This document shows, piece after piece, positions 1 to 8,893 of a stretch of DNA of 64,000 bases. The stretch comes from Glutamicibacter protophormiae (GTDB taxonomy: Bacteria > Actinomycetota > Actinomycetes > Actinomycetales > Micrococcaceae): assembly GCF_014647495.1 (NCBI RefSeq), contig NZ_BMPH01000015.1, positions 1 through 64,000 on the forward strand, written 5' to 3'. Position 1 is the first letter of the stretch; each line of letters begins with the position of its first letter. Under the pieces are notes generated by a model. The model searched no databases. It saw nothing but the letters and a program-made list of their open reading frames with translations, and was not told the DNA's origin. The position numbers and the translations under genes are program-made.

Positions 1-228
1 CGTGTTTCACGCTTGTTCGCTTCGCGTCCACATCCCTGCCGTTTCCGGCTGGTCCGTGTCAGCGGCGCGAGATAAAACTCTACACGCCTTCCGCCCCCAC
101 GCAAAATCGGCCCGTTTCCCAAACGGAAGTCACCTTTTCCGCAGGATTCCGGGGATTCTCCATCGCAAACAGCCCGGAACTCGCAAATATCACCGAAAAT
201 CGGGTTTATGAAGCGGCTCACTTAATGC
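1..228. other. Left-edge noncoding stretch
   Basis: No convincing gene is seen. The only open frame on the plus strand (2-211) has no ribosome binding site and an Arg/His/Pro-rich, low-complexity composition unlike real proteins here. The stretch probably belongs to the intergenic region beyond rlmB. Confidence 0.4.
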
Positions 229-276
229 AATTAGGCTGCAATCTGCGCACTTCCGTACGCGGATTACAGCCTAATT
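229..276 (-). terminator. Hairpin downstream of rlmB
   Basis: Near-perfect inverted repeat with arms beginning AATTAGGCTG and ending CAGCCTAATT around a 10-nt loop, 15 nt past the rlmB stop codon. It lacks a long U run, as is common for actinobacterial terminators. Confidence 0.7.
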
Positions 277-290
277 GGTCGGTGAAGCAG

Positions 291-1238
291 CTACTTCGCT
301 TCTTCGGCTCGCAGTCGCGAAACCTCGTACAGCGAAATGCCCACTGCCATCGAAGCGTTCAGAGATTCCATTGCAGAGTTGATCGGGATCGAGACGATCG
401 CGTCGCAGTGTTCGCGAACCAGTCGGGACAAGCCCTTGCCCTCGGAACCAACGACAATGCACAACGGACCAGTTGCCAGTTCGAAGTTCGGCAGCATCAT
501 GTCACCGCCGGCGTCCAGGCCGATGACGAAGATGCCCGCGGCCTTGATCTCCTTCAGGGCGTTGGTCAGGTTCGTGCACTTGGCTACCGGAACGCGGACA
601 GCTGCGCCCGCGCTGGTCTTCCAAGCCGAAGCTGTCATGCCGACGCTGCGGCGTTCAGGGATGATCACTCCGTCGGCGCCGAAAGCGGAAGCCGAGCGAA
701 CGATCGCACCCAGGTTGCGGGGATCGGTGATGCCGTCAAGGGCCAGCAGCAACGGCTGCGCGGTGCGGTAGCCCTTGTCGTAGTCCTTAACCACCTTGGT
801 CGCCAGCTGGACTGCATCCTTGTACTCGTACGAAGGGATCTGCAGGGCCAGGCCCTGGTGGATCGCGCCGTCGGTCATGCGGTCGAGCTCGGTCTTGGAA
901 GCTTCCATCAGCGGAATGCCCTGCTCTGCGGCCAGCTTCAGGGAGTCGCGGACGCGGTCGTCCACATCGATGCGGATGGCAACGTGCAGCGCCTTGGCCG
1001 GGATCCCGGCACGCAGCGCTTCGACCACGGAGTTGCGTCCGGTGACGTACTCGGCGTTGACGCGGATGCGGTCGGTGCGCTTGTTATCGGTCCGCTTGGC
1101 AGCCGAACGCTCGGCCAGCTGCTTGCTGCGGTAGGCCTTGTGGTACGGGCGGTCTTCCGCCTTGGGGGTCGGGCCCTTGCCCTTGAGGGAACTACGTCCC
1201 TTGCCCCCACTACCCTTGGTTGGGCCCTTCTTGCTCAT
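291..1238 (-). CDS. rlmB: 23S rRNA 2'-O-ribose methyltransferase, SpoU/TrmH family (RlmB-like)
   Basis: SPOUT-fold S-adenosylmethionine-dependent methyltransferase that by family modifies the ribose of a guanosine in 23S rRNA. The 315-residue protein has a long basic, Lys/Gly/Ser-rich N-terminal tail (about residues 1-55), a substrate-binding domain, then the three SpoU motifs: DPRNLGAIVRSA (about 172-183, catalytic Asn/Arg), GSEGKGL (about 265-271) and ESLNASMAVG (about 292-301). The ATG start is preceded by AAAGGA at a normal distance. It is the last gene of a minus-strand group with cysS, the order seen beside ispD-ispF-carD in mycobacteria. Exact target nucleotide is inferred from family only. 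Confidence 0.93.
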   Translation of the reverse strand: MSKKGPTKGSGGKGRSSLKGKGPTPKAEDRPYHKAYRSKQLAERSAAKRTDNKRTDRIRVNAEYVTGRNSVVEALRAGIPAKALHVAIRIDVDDRVRDSLKLAAEQGIPLMEASKTELDRMTDGAIHQGLALQIPSYEYKDAVQLATKVVKDYDKGYRTAQPLLLALDGITDPRNLGAIVRSASAFGADGVIIPERRSVGMTASAWKTSAGAAVRVPVAKCTNLTNALKEIKAAGIFVIGLDAGGDMMLPNFELATGPLCIVVGSEGKGLSRLVREHCDAIVSIPINSAMESLNASMAVGISLYEVSRLRAEEAK

Positions 1239-1265
1239 CTGATTGTCCTTTGATTTGAAGTCGTT

Positions 1266-2717
1266 TTAGTTCTCGAGGGTCCAGCGGGCGCCGTCCGCGG
1301 AATCCACCACGGTGATTCCGGCGGAGGCCAGCGCATCGCGGATGGCATCCGAGCGGGCCCAGTCCTTGGCGGCGCGGGCTTCGGCGCGTTCGGTGAGCTG
1401 CGCCTGGATCAACGTGTCAAGCGCCTGCAGCTCCGCAGAGGCTGCAGCCCCGGCGTCTTCTCGGGCGTCGTCCAGACCCAGCACCCGGGTCATCGCCAGC
1501 ACCTGGCCCAGCGCCTCGGCCACCGCGCCATCCTCATGGGCATCCAGCGCGGCGTTGCCGCGGCGGACTGTTTCATGCAGCGAGGCCAGCGCCATCGGCA
1601 CGTTCAGGTCGTCGTCCATTGCCGCGCCGAAGGCATCCGGAACGCTCGTGGCGGTGCTCGCACCTGCCGCGTCCCCCAGCCGGTAGCAGGCGTTGGAGAT
1701 GAAGGTGTCGATGCGCTCCACCGCGGCGCCGGCCTCCGTCAAGGAGTCCGGACGATAGTCCAGCATGGAACGGTACTGCGCCTGCCCCAGGAAGTAGCGC
1801 ACCACGCGGGCGTCGGCCAGCTCCAGCATTTCCTGCGGGGAGATGGTGTTGCCGACGGACTTGGACATCTTCTCACCCTCGTAGGTGACCATGCCGTTGT
1901 GCATCCAATAGTTGGCGAACCCGTGGCCGGCCGCCGCGGACTGCGCCAGCTCGTTCTCGTGGTGCGGGAAGCGCAGGTCCAGTCCGCCGCCGTGGATATC
2001 GAAGTGGGTGCCGAGGTACTTGGTGGCCATGGCCGAGCATTCCAGATGCCAGCCCGGTCGGCCGCGCCCCCAGGGGCTTGGCCAGGACGCGGTCAGCGGA
2101 TCGGTGTCCTTGTGCCCCTTCCACAAGGCGAAGTCCCGGGGGTCGCGCTTGCCGCGTGGATCCGCGTCGGTGGCCGCCTGCATGTCCTCGATGTTCTGCC
2201 GGGTCAGCGCGCCGTACTGCGCGTAGGAGCGCACGTCGAAGTAGACGTCGCCGGAGCCGTCGGTCGCCGGGTAGGCATGGCCGCGCTCGATCAGCAGCTC
2301 GATCAGCTCGTGCATCTCGGTGATGTGTCCGGTGGCGCGGGGTTCGTAGGTCGGGCGGCGCACGCCCAGGGTCTCGTAGGCGCGGGCGAATTCCTGCTCG
2401 AAGCGGTAGGCCAGCGCGAACCATTGTTCGCGCGGCGTGTAGTACTCGTCGGCCTGGAAATCCTCGGCGAAGGAGGCCGCCGACTTTTCCAGGATCTTGT
2501 CTTCAATATCCGTCACGTTGCGCACCGTGGTGACCGCGAACCCGCGGTATTCAAGCCAGCGCACCAGCACGTCGAAGACGATGGCGCTGCGCACATGCCC
2601 CACGTGCGGCATGCCCTGCACGGTGGCACCGCAATAGTACAGCTTCACTTCACCGGGGGTCAGCGGCTGGAAGTCCCGTACGGACGCGGATTTGGTGTCA
2701 TAGAATCGCAGGCTCAC
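1266..2717 (-). CDS. cysS: Cysteinyl-tRNA synthetase
   Basis: Class I aminoacyl-tRNA synthetase that charges tRNA-Cys; 483 residues, full length. The HIGH signature is present as HVGH (38-41), KMSKS at 283-287, and the zinc ligands expected for this family are visible: Cys29, Cys227 and the His/Glu cluster in PHHENE (about 251-256). The C-terminal anticodon-binding part follows. The GTG start at 2717 has no Shine-Dalgarno sequence but lies 6 nt downstream of TAACCT, so the mRNA is probably leaderless. A 27-nt gap separates its stop from the rlmB start, so the two are likely co-transcribed. Mycothiol-type MshC is excluded by length and the intact C-terminus (inference). Confidence 0.96.
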   Translation of the reverse strand: MSLRFYDTKSASVRDFQPLTPGEVKLYYCGATVQGMPHVGHVRSAIVFDVLVRWLEYRGFAVTTVRNVTDIEDKILEKSAASFAEDFQADEYYTPREQWFALAYRFEQEFARAYETLGVRRPTYEPRATGHITEMHELIELLIERGHAYPATDGSGDVYFDVRSYAQYGALTRQNIEDMQAATDADPRGKRDPRDFALWKGHKDTDPLTASWPSPWGRGRPGWHLECSAMATKYLGTHFDIHGGGLDLRFPHHENELAQSAAAGHGFANYWMHNGMVTYEGEKMSKSVGNTISPQEMLELADARVVRYFLGQAQYRSMLDYRPDSLTEAGAAVERIDTFISNACYRLGDAAGASTATSVPDAFGAAMDDDLNVPMALASLHETVRRGNAALDAHEDGAVAEALGQVLAMTRVLGLDDAREDAGAAASAELQALDTLIQAQLTERAEARAAKDWARSDAIRDALASAGITVVDSADGARWTLEN

Positions 2718-2723
2718 GGTTTA

Positions 2724-2729
2724 AGGTTA
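2724..2729 (-). promoter_or_regulatory. -10 element of cysS, leaderless type
   Basis: TAACCT on the minus strand ends 6 nt before the GTG start of cysS, which places the transcription start on or next to the start codon. Confidence 0.5.
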
Positions 2730-2808
2730 TCCGAAGAACCTGCCGCTTGCGTGCCGGGAGGGAAGCTCGCCGCGCGAGGCGCGGCTCCGCCCGGTTCCGG
2801 GACGGAGC

Positions 2809-4044
2809 CTACGGGCGTTCGTAGACCAGCGCGGTGGCGTAGGCGGTGATGCCTTCTCCCGCGCCCTCGTATCCCAGCCCGTCGCTGGTGGTGGCGGTAA
2901 TGCTCACCGGTGCGCCGGCCGCCGCGGAGAGCACGCGGTTGGCTTCTTCGCGACGTGCGCCGAAGCGCGGGCGCCGCCCGACGAACTGCACCGCGATGTT
3001 ACCGATCTCAAATCCGGCCTCGCGGACCAAGCGAGCGGCTTCGGCGAGCAGGCTGACCCCGCTGGCCCCGGCGAACTCGGGGCGGTCGACCCCGAAGTGG
3101 GTCCCCAGGTCCCCGATGCCGCTGGCGGAGAACAGCGCGTCGCAGGCAGCATGGGCCACGGCGTCGCCGTCGGAGTGCCCGGACAGGCCGACATTCTCCG
3201 GGAAATACAGCCCAGCCAGCCACATTTCGCGCTTCGGGTCGGTGCTCACGGCATGGATGTCGATTCCGGTGCCGACGCGTGGCAGCAGCATGTCCTGTGG
3301 CTCATTTCGGTGGGGTGCTTCGGTGGTCGCCGCGGCCAGCTGTTCGGCGGCCGCCAGATCGTCGGGGTGGGTGACCTTCAGCGCCCTGGCGTCCCCGGCC
3401 ACCACATGGACCGCGCCGCCGGCGGCGCGGACGATCGAGGCGTCGTCGGTGACCGCTGCGAGCTGCTCCGCGCTCAATGACCCGAGCCCCGCATGGGCTT
3501 CGCGCAGCGCAGCGGCGCTGAATCCCTGGGGGGTCTGCACCGCGCGCAGGGTTGAGCGGTCCGGGGTCTGGACGACCAGTTCGCCGCCGGCAGGATCCTG
3601 GGCGACCACCGAAATCGTGTCGGAGACGGCCAGCGCCGGGATCGCTGCCGCGCAGCCCGGCATGTCCAGCTGATCCAGCACCCGCTGGAACAGCGAGGCG
3701 GGGGCGAAGGCGCGGGCGGCGTCGTGGACGAGGATGAGCTCGGCGTCGGCACATACATGGGCCAAGCCGTTGCGCACGGATTCGGCGCGGCTCGCGCCAC
3801 CGGGGGTGGTGCGCACCGATTCGGGGCGGCCGCGCAGCGCGTCGGCAAGGCGTTCGTCGGCAGGCGGGGTCACCACAACGACTTCCCGGATCCCGGGCAC
3901 TTGAAGGATGCGGTCCACCGCATGTTCGGCCAGGGACTTGCCGGCGATTTCGACCAGGGCCTTGGGGATGCCCGCACCCAGCCGGGTCCCCATTCCCGCA
4001 GCCACCAGGATCACCGATGCTTTGCGCTGTTTCACTTGGTTCAC
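2809..4044 (-). CDS. ispDF: Bifunctional MEP-pathway enzyme IspD-IspF fusion
   Basis: Fusion of two non-mevalonate isoprenoid enzymes in 411 residues. Residues 1 to about 245 are 2-C-methyl-D-erythritol 4-phosphate cytidylyltransferase, with the nucleotide-binding start [13 protein letters not shown] and a VHDAARAF-type segment. Residues about 254-411 are 2-C-methyl-D-erythritol 2,4-cyclodiphosphate synthase, with the metal ligands in GIDIHA and [12 protein letters not shown]. In mycobacteria these are separate adjacent genes; here the order D then F is kept in one chain. The GTG at 4044 has TAAGCT 7 nt upstream, supporting a leaderless transcript and this start over the in-frame GTG three codons later. 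Confidence 0.95.
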   Translation of the reverse strand: MNQVKQRKASVILVAAGMGTRLGAGIPKALVEIAGKSLAEHAVDRILQVPGIREVVVVTPPADERLADALRGRPESVRTTPGGASRAESVRNGLAHVCADAELILVHDAARAFAPASLFQRVLDQLDMPGCAAAIPALAVSDTISVVAQDPAGGELVVQTPDRSTLRAVQTPQGFSAAALREAHAGLGSLSAEQLAAVTDDASIVRAAGGAVHVVAGDARALKVTHPDDLAAAEQLAAATTEAPHRNEPQDMLLPRVGTGIDIHAVSTDPKREMWLAGLYFPENVGLSGHSDGDAVAHAACDALFSASGIGDLGTHFGVDRPEFAGASGVSLLAEAARLVREAGFEIGNIAVQFVGRRPRFGARREEANRVLSAAAGAPVSITATTSDGLGYEGAGEGITAYATALVYERP

Positions 4045-4051
4045 AGAGCAC

Positions 4052-4057
4052 AGCTTA
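4052..4057 (-). promoter_or_regulatory. -10 element of ispDF, leaderless type
   Basis: TAAGCT on the minus strand, 7 nt before the GTG start codon at 4044; there is no Shine-Dalgarno sequence in between. Confidence 0.5.
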
Positions 4058-4100
4058 TCGCGCCGGGTTTCGGACCCCGGCGGTTCAGGCTTAAATGCAA

Positions 4101-4131
4101 AACCGCGGGTGCGCTTAATGCGCCCCGCGGT
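4101..4131 (-). terminator. Terminator of carD
   Basis: GC-rich hairpin with arms ACCGCGGGTGCGC and GCGCCCCGCGGT, 18 nt past the carD stop codon on the minus strand. Confidence 0.65.
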
Positions 4132-4149
4132 GTTGTCAGGAGATTCTTC

Positions 4150-4635
4150 CTAGGCGGAAGCCAGAACCTCGTCCAGCAGCCCCTCGGCCTTGGTCTCGTC
4201 GAGATCCTTGGCCAGCGCCATTTCGCTGATCAGGACCTGACGCGCCTTGGCCAGCATGCGCTTCTCGCCAGCCGACAGGCCGCGGTCGTTCTCACGGCGC
4301 CACAGGTCGCGAACGACCTCTGCCACCTTGATGACGTCACCGGAAGCAAGCTTCTCAACGTTCGCCTTGTAACGGCGCGACCAGTTGGTCGGCTCTTCGG
4401 TGAATTCAGCACGAAGGACGTCGAACACATGGTTCAAGCCCTCCGGATCTACCACGTCTCGCACGCCTACTAGATCAATCTTGTCGGCGGGAACTTCGAT
4501 AGTCAGGTCTCCCTGAGCTACGCGAAGCTTGAGATACATTTTCTCTTCGCCCTTGATCTTGCGCAGCTTGATCTCCTCGATCGTTGCAGCGCCGTGGTGC
4601 GGGTAGACAACAGTCTCGCCAACCTCAAAAACCAT
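4150..4635 (-). CDS. carD: CarD-family RNA polymerase-binding transcription factor
   Basis: CarD binds the RNA polymerase beta subunit and stabilises open complexes at rRNA and many other promoters in actinobacteria. The 161-residue protein begins [17 protein letters not shown], the start of the Tudor-like polymerase-interaction domain (about 1-60), followed by an all-helical DNA-binding domain carrying the conserved WSRRYKAN-type segment and the C-terminal ERRML-like helix. The reading frame remains open 35 codons further upstream, but the ATG at 4635 is chosen because the family always starts here and an AAAGGGG ribosome binding site precedes it. It sits beside ispDF as in mycobacteria. Confidence 0.95.
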   Translation of the reverse strand: MVFEVGETVVYPHHGAATIEEIKLRKIKGEEKMYLKLRVAQGDLTIEVPADKIDLVGVRDVVDPEGLNHVFDVLRAEFTEEPTNWSRRYKANVEKLASGDVIKVAEVVRDLWRRENDRGLSAGEKRMLAKARQVLISEMALAKDLDETKAEGLLDEVLASA

Positions 4636-4990
4636 GTGGATAAACCCCTTTCCCACCTCCCAGTCTACCATGTCTGGTGCTGACGCCGTTTTCACTGTGC
4701 CCCAAATAACCGCGAAATCACGCGGAATTCCCTCTTCCAATCGCCGTAGGAACGTGGTATGAAAATAGTATGCACGTTGCCCACCTGCCCCTTTCCCAAA
4801 AGAGCAACTTGTCTACAAGCTCTCGAAAAGCGTGTGTTGCACGTCGCTAAATCGCGTCTTTGACCAAAAAACGGCTAGGCTTAGAGGTAATCGTGGTCTA
4901 TAAGGCTGTCTGCACTGCTCCTTAGGTGCCGACCGTTTCACGCGGCCGCGAACCAAAGCATCTCATTATTCTCACCGAGGAGTTAGTGTC
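4636..4990. other. Divergent intergenic region carD / lipoprotein
   Basis: 355 nt with no gene, holding the two divergent promoters. A TTGACC at 4860-4865 with TAGAGG 16 nt further on is a weak candidate promoter for the plus-strand lipoprotein. Nothing else recognisable is seen. Confidence 0.4.
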
Positions 4991-5527
4991 GTGATCACCG
5001 CACGCATGACCGTTGGACGCCGCATTGCCGCGTCCCTCGCTGTGGCTGCCCTGGCATTCGGTGTCACCAGCTGTGGCGCCATCAACCAGCAGGCCACCGA
5101 TATCGACTACGCAGCCAGCGATGGAATCAACGTCAACGTTGCCGACGCCGAGGTTCGCAACCTGATGTTCGTGACCAACACCGAGGCCACCGACGCTCGC
5201 CTCATCGGCACCGTCGTCAACGACGGCAAGTCCGACCTGAACCTTGAGATCAAGGCCGGGAACGCCTCCTCCGTCACCGTAAAGGTTGCCGCCGAGGGCG
5301 AGACCAAGCTGGAAGATGACAAGAACAAGACCGTCATCAGCGACCTGGGCATCATGGCCGGCAAGCACGCCGACACCAAATTCACCGTCTCCGGCACGAC
5401 CGTTGACTTCTCGGTTCCAGTCGTAGACGGCACCCTGGCCGAATACCGCGACTTCGTTCCGGGCGGTTACAAGGCAGCCACCACCGAGCACCTGGTTCCA
5501 AGCCCGAAGACCGAATCCGGACACTAG
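4991..5527 (+). CDS. LpqE-like lipoprotein
   Basis: Predicted cell-envelope lipoprotein of 178 residues. A basic n-region and hydrophobic stretch (about 8-26) end in the lipobox VTSC, so the mature protein would be lipid-anchored at about Cys28. The rest is a soluble beta-rich domain resembling copper-chaperone-like or LpqE-type folds, without catalytic motifs that I recognise. GTG at 4991 is chosen because GAGGAG lies 8 nt upstream; an ATG five codons later is the alternative. The position, divergent from carD, matches lpqE in Mycobacterium tuberculosis, which supports orthology; function is unknown. Confidence 0.75.
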   Translation: MITARMTVGRRIAASLAVAALAFGVTSCGAINQQATDIDYAASDGINVNVADAEVRNLMFVTNTEATDARLIGTVVNDGKSDLNLEIKAGNASSVTVKVAAEGETKLEDDKNKTVISDLGIMAGKHADTKFTVSGTTVDFSVPVVDGTLAEYRDFVPGGYKAATTEHLVPSPKTESGH

Positions 5528-5541
5528 GCTTCAGAACACGC

Positions 5542-5586
5542 AAACCCCGGCGTCGCCCACTGTACAGTGGGCGCCGCCGGGGTTTT
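5542..5586 (+). terminator. Terminator of the LpqE-like gene
   Basis: Long hairpin with outer arms AACCCCGGCG and CGCCGGGGTT, inner arms CGCCCACTGT and ACAGTGGGCG, and a short T run, 15 nt after the stop codon. Confidence 0.85.
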
Positions 5587-5637
5587 CTGTCTGCCGCCGG
5601 CGGCTGCGCGAAGCAGCCGCCGGCTCAACGGCCGTTG

Positions 5638-6318
5638 CTAGGCCACGAACTTGTAACCCAGCCCGCGTACGGTGACCAGCAGCTCGGGCGCCGCCGGGTC
5701 TCCCTCGATCTTCGAGCGCAGTCGCTTGACGTGCACGTCAAGGGTCTTGGTGTCGCCCACGTAATCGCTGCCCCAGACCCGGTCGATCAGCTGGCCGCGG
5801 GTCAGCACGCGTCCGGCATTACGCAGCAGCATCTCCAGCAGCTCGAACTCCTTCAGCGGCATGGCCACCTCGGAGTTGTTGACCGACACGATGTGCCGCT
5901 CCACGTCCATGCGCACCGGGCCGGCAGTCACGACGTTGCTGACCAGCTCCTCGCTCTCGCCCTGGCGGCGCAGCACCGCACGGATGCGAGCCAGCAGCTC
6001 GCGCGAGGAGTACGGCTTGGTGACGTAATCGTCGGCGCCCAGCTCCAAGCCGACCACCTTGTCGATCTCCGAGTCCTTGGCAGTGAGCATGATGACCGGG
6101 ACCTGGCTGTTCAGGCGGATCTGGCGGATCACCTCGGTGCCCGGCTGGCCCGGGAGCATCAAGTCCAGGAGGACGAGATCCGCGCCATGGCGTTCGAACT
6201 CGCTGACCGCGACAATCCCGTCGTCGGCAACCCTGACCTCGAAACCCTCCCGCTCCAGCAGATAGGACAGCGGGTCCGAAAGCGACTCCTCGTCCTCGAC
6301 AATCAAGATGCGGGTCAT
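5638..6318 (-). CDS. regX3: Response regulator RegX3 (phosphate starvation)
   Basis: OmpR/PhoB-type response regulator, 226 residues. The receiver domain (1-115) has the acidic pocket EDE (8-10), phospho-acceptor Asp52 in LLDLMLPG, and Lys101 in YVTKPY. A winged-helix DNA-binding domain (about 128-226) ends VRGLGYKFVA. It overlaps the end of senX3 by 4 nt (ATGA), so the pair is translationally coupled. By family and by its position divergent from phoU it is the regulator of the phosphate-starvation regulon. RegX3 and the Streptomyces PhoP are orthologous types; the name follows mycobacterial usage. Confidence 0.93.
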   Translation of the reverse strand: MTRILIVEDEESLSDPLSYLLEREGFEVRVADDGIVAVSEFERHGADLVLLDLMLPGQPGTEVIRQIRLNSQVPVIMLTAKDSEIDKVVGLELGADDYVTKPYSSRELLARIRAVLRRQGESEELVSNVVTAGPVRMDVERHIVSVNNSEVAMPLKEFELLEMLLRNAGRVLTRGQLIDRVWGSDYVGDTKTLDVHVKRLRSKIEGDPAAPELLVTVRGLGYKFVA

Positions 6319-7529
6319 CGGCGTCCTCCTTCGCGGTCTTCCGCAGCAGCGGCAACCGCTTGTTTCTTCTTCATATCTGTGGCCGGCTCAAGCGCTGCAG
6401 CCGGTTCTTCATCCATCATGGGAAGTCTGAGTGTGAACGTGGATCCCTGCCCCGGCTGGGACCAGAGCGACACCTCGCCGCCGTGGTTGGCCAGCACGTG
6501 CTTGACGATGCTCAGTCCCAGCCCGGTACCGCCGGTCTGGCGCGATCGGGCGCCGTCCACGCGGTAGAAGCGCTCGAACACGCGCTCCTGGTCCTCCGCG
6601 GATATGCCCGGGCCTTGGTCCGTCACGGAAATCTGTGCGTAGCCGTCGCGCTGGCGGATGCCCACGCCCACGGTGGTGTTCGGCGGGGAGTAGCGGATCG
6701 CATTGTCGATCAGGTTGCGCAGCGCTGTCATCAGCAGGTCGGGGTCGCCGTGGAGGTCCTCCGTCAGGTCGCCGCCCACCGACACGGTAATCCCCTTTTC
6801 CTCCGCGAGCAGCTTGTTGCGGTCCACCGCCTCGGCGATGACCGGGGCGAGCTGGAACTCGCGTCCGTGGGTGATCGCGTCGCTGGATTGCAGCCGGGAA
6901 AGCTCGATGATGTCCTGCACCAGTGCGGCCAGGCGGCGCGATTCCTTGCCCATCCGGGTGGAGAAGCGCAGCACCGCCTGCGGATCGTCGGCCGCTTCGC
7001 TGATGGCCTCGGCCAGCAGCGAGATCGCCCCGACCGGGGTCTTCAATTCGTGGGAGACGTTGGCGACGAAGTCGTTGCGCATCGCTTCGGTGCGGGTGAT
7101 CTCGGTGCGGTCGTCGGCCAGCAGCAGGATGTACTCGTCCCCCAGCGGGGCCACACGCACATGCACGATCAGCTGCCCGGCACCCAGGGTCGCACGCTGC
7201 AGTTCATACTGGCTTTCGGCGATGACCCCATCGGCGCGCACCTGGCGCACCAGCGCCAGCAGCTCGTCGTGCACCAGGGTGTGCCCGCGGACCAAGCCGT
7301 AGGCGTAGGAGGCGGGGTTGGCGCGGACCACCCCGTCGACGTCGTCGAGGATGACGAAGGCGCGCCCGATCACGGAGAGCACCGCGGCGGCGCCTTCCGG
7401 CAGGACTGGCTCGTCGACCTCGGGCAGCCGGGCGGTGCGGCTCTGCGAGAACCGGAAGGCCAGGATGCCCACGACACCCAGCGCCAAACCGAGCACCGCG
7501 GCAATCAAGATCGAAATTACTTCGTTCAC
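6315..7529 (-). CDS. senX3: Sensor histidine kinase SenX3
   Basis: Membrane-bound sensor kinase of 404 residues, partner of RegX3. One clear transmembrane segment at about 5-25 is followed by a PAS-like linker, the dimerisation/phospho-acceptor domain with VANVSHELKTPVGA (His at about 160), and an ATPase domain with N box (LRNLIDNAIRYSP), G1 (DQGPGIS), F box (ERFYRV) and G2 (GGTGLGLSI). The short N-terminus without a large periplasmic domain is typical of SenX3/PhoR in actinobacteria. GTG at 7529 lies 6 nt after TAGTCT, so the operon is probably transcribed leaderless. Confidence 0.93.
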   Translation of the reverse strand: MNEVISILIAAVLGLALGVVGILAFRFSQSRTARLPEVDEPVLPEGAAAVLSVIGRAFVILDDVDGVVRANPASYAYGLVRGHTLVHDELLALVRQVRADGVIAESQYELQRATLGAGQLIVHVRVAPLGDEYILLLADDRTEITRTEAMRNDFVANVSHELKTPVGAISLLAEAISEAADDPQAVLRFSTRMGKESRRLAALVQDIIELSRLQSSDAITHGREFQLAPVIAEAVDRNKLLAEEKGITVSVGGDLTEDLHGDPDLLMTALRNLIDNAIRYSPPNTTVGVGIRQRDGYAQISVTDQGPGISAEDQERVFERFYRVDGARSRQTGGTGLGLSIVKHVLANHGGEVSLWSQPGQGSTFTLRLPMMDEEPAAALEPATDMKKKQAVAAAAEDREGGRR

Positions 7530-7535
7530 ATCCTT

Positions 7536-7541
7536 AGACTA
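7536..7541 (-). promoter_or_regulatory. -10 element of senX3-regX3, leaderless type
   Basis: TAGTCT on the minus strand, 6 nt before the GTG start of senX3. It lies about 60 nt from the PHO-box-like repeats in the same intergenic region. Confidence 0.5.
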
Positions 7542-7600
7542 TCTTTCATCCACGGGAGTTTTGTCCGCAGATGACGCGAAAACGGCCGATTCTGCGTGCT

Positions 7601-7622
7601 GTTCACCAAACGTTCACCTTTC
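7601..7622 (+). promoter_or_regulatory. PHO-box-like direct repeat between senX3 and phoU
   Basis: Two contiguous 11-nt units, GTTCACCAAAC and GTTCACCTTTC, match the 11-bp direct repeat unit (GTTCACC-type) bound by PhoP in Streptomyces. A weaker unit, GTTAATCACCC, occurs 22 nt after the second one at 7634-7644, keeping the 11-bp phase. Location between the kinase-regulator operon and divergent phoU is the classical position of this box. RegX3 binding is inferred. Confidence 0.75.
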
Positions 7623-7740
7623 CGGGAATAATCGTTAATCACCCGCTGGCATTCTGGACTCAGACCCTCCGCCATGCCCGAAAACAGAACCATGTTGACG
7701 CGGGCATGAGCACCTTCCGAACCTTGAAAGGGATTACTAC

Positions 7741-8394
7741 GTGCGCAAGGTATTTCAGGCAGATCTGCAGCAGATCGGTGAAGAGCTGATCGAGATGGCG
7801 AACCAGGTAGCGGTCGCCATGGACCGGGCGTGGGATTCGCTGGCCAACGCCGATGTGGAACTGGCCCAGGAAGTGATCGCCGCGGACGCGAAGATCGACT
7901 TCCTGCAGAACCAGCTGGACGAGCGCGCCATCGACACGCTCGCGCTCCAGGGGCCGGTGGCCTCGGACCTGCGTATGATTGTCGGCTCGCTGCGCATGAG
8001 CGCCTCGCTGGAACGCATGGGAGACCTGGCCCGCCATTTGGCCCAGCTGACCCGACTGCGATTCCCGAGCCGTGCGCTGCCATCGGAGATCACCGGAACC
8101 TTCTCCGAGATGGCCAAGCTCGACATCCAGATCGCCCAAGCCGTCGCCAAGCTGCTGGACACCCGCGACCTGCAGATTGCCCGTGACATCATCGAGCTGA
8201 ACCACCGCTTGGATGCCCTCCACGCCAGCGTCTTCACCCAGGTGGCTGACGAGTCCTGGAGCGCGAACGCGCCGACCACCGTCGACGTGTCGCTGACCAG
8301 CCGCTATCTGGAACGCTTCGGCGACCACGGCGTCTCCGTGGCCCGCAAGGTCACCTACCTGGTGACCGGCGAATGGGATCCATCCGAGCTCTAA
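7741..8394 (+). CDS. phoU: Phosphate signalling regulator PhoU
   Basis: Cytoplasmic all-helical protein of 217 residues that links phosphate transport to the SenX3-type kinase and keeps it silent when phosphate is plentiful. Two tandem PhoU three-helix repeats are visible, each with its metal-binding signature: ASLERMGDLARH in the first half and RYLERFGDHGVS in the second. The GTG start at 7741 is preceded by GAAAGGGA. It is divergent from senX3-regX3 across a PHO-box-like repeat and alone in its transcript, ended by a strong hairpin. Confidence 0.95.
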   Translation: MRKVFQADLQQIGEELIEMANQVAVAMDRAWDSLANADVELAQEVIAADAKIDFLQNQLDERAIDTLALQGPVASDLRMIVGSLRMSASLERMGDLARHLAQLTRLRFPSRALPSEITGTFSEMAKLDIQIAQAVAKLLDTRDLQIARDIIELNHRLDALHASVFTQVADESWSANAPTTVDVSLTSRYLERFGDHGVSVARKVTYLVTGEWDPSEL

Positions 8395-8411
8395 GTACGG
8401 CAAGCCAGCAC

Positions 8412-8457
8412 TGACGCCGCGGGCGCCGGGGAGAAATCCCCGGCGCCCGCGGCGTCA
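8412..8457 (+). terminator. Terminator of phoU
   Basis: Very stable hairpin with 20-bp arms (TGACGCCGCGGGCGCCGGGG and its complement) around a 6-nt loop, 17 nt after the stop codon; no U run. Confidence 0.8.
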
Positions 8458-8590
8458 TGGTTTAACCGGCTGCAAGGACCTGACACAGCCTTGGAAACCC
8501 GGTTTAAACGACTGCAGAGGCCACCACAACGGTTGGCCTTCACGGTCGATGTGTTCTGCACAGTCGCAGAGCACGGTGTCTAAGGAAGGT

Positions 8591-8893
8591 TTAGCCTTCG
8601 CACTCGACGCAGAATCCTACATTGCCTTCTTCACGTACCAGCTGTGAACGGTGGCGGATCAGGAAGCACGAACCACAGATGAATTCGTCGTCCTTCTGCG
8701 GAATGACCGTAACGGTCAGTTCCTCGTTGGACAGGTCTGCACCTGGCAGGTCCATGCCGTCGGTGTGATCGGTCTCGTCGAGCTCCCGCACCACGGACTT
8801 GGCGTCTGGTGCGTTAGCGGACTTAACCGCGTCCAAAGAAGCCTTGCGCGCCTCGGCAACGTCCGGGCGGACTTCGTCGTAATCAGTTGCCAC
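8591..8893 (-). CDS. DUF4193 zinc-ribbon protein
   Basis: Small acidic protein of 100 residues belonging to the actinobacterial DUF4193 family. The N-terminal ATDYDEVRP motif, the central DLPGADLSNEEL segment and a C-terminal zinc ribbon (ICGSC ... FCVEC) with the HRSQL sequence between the knuckles are all family hallmarks. Function is unknown; members are sometimes thought to contact the transcription machinery, which is only inference. The GTG at 8893 is preferred because AGGA lies 9 nt upstream, whereas the ATG three codons earlier directly abuts that AGGA. Confidence 0.88.
   Translation of the reverse strand: MATDYDEVRPDVAEARKASLDAVKSANAPDAKSVVRELDETDHTDGMDLPGADLSNEELTVTVIPQKDDEFICGSCFLIRHRSQLVREEGNVGFCVECEG

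Noticed and set aside
2-211. 69-codon frame at the left edge
   Set aside because: Arg/His/Pro-rich composition and no start signal; probably noncoding.
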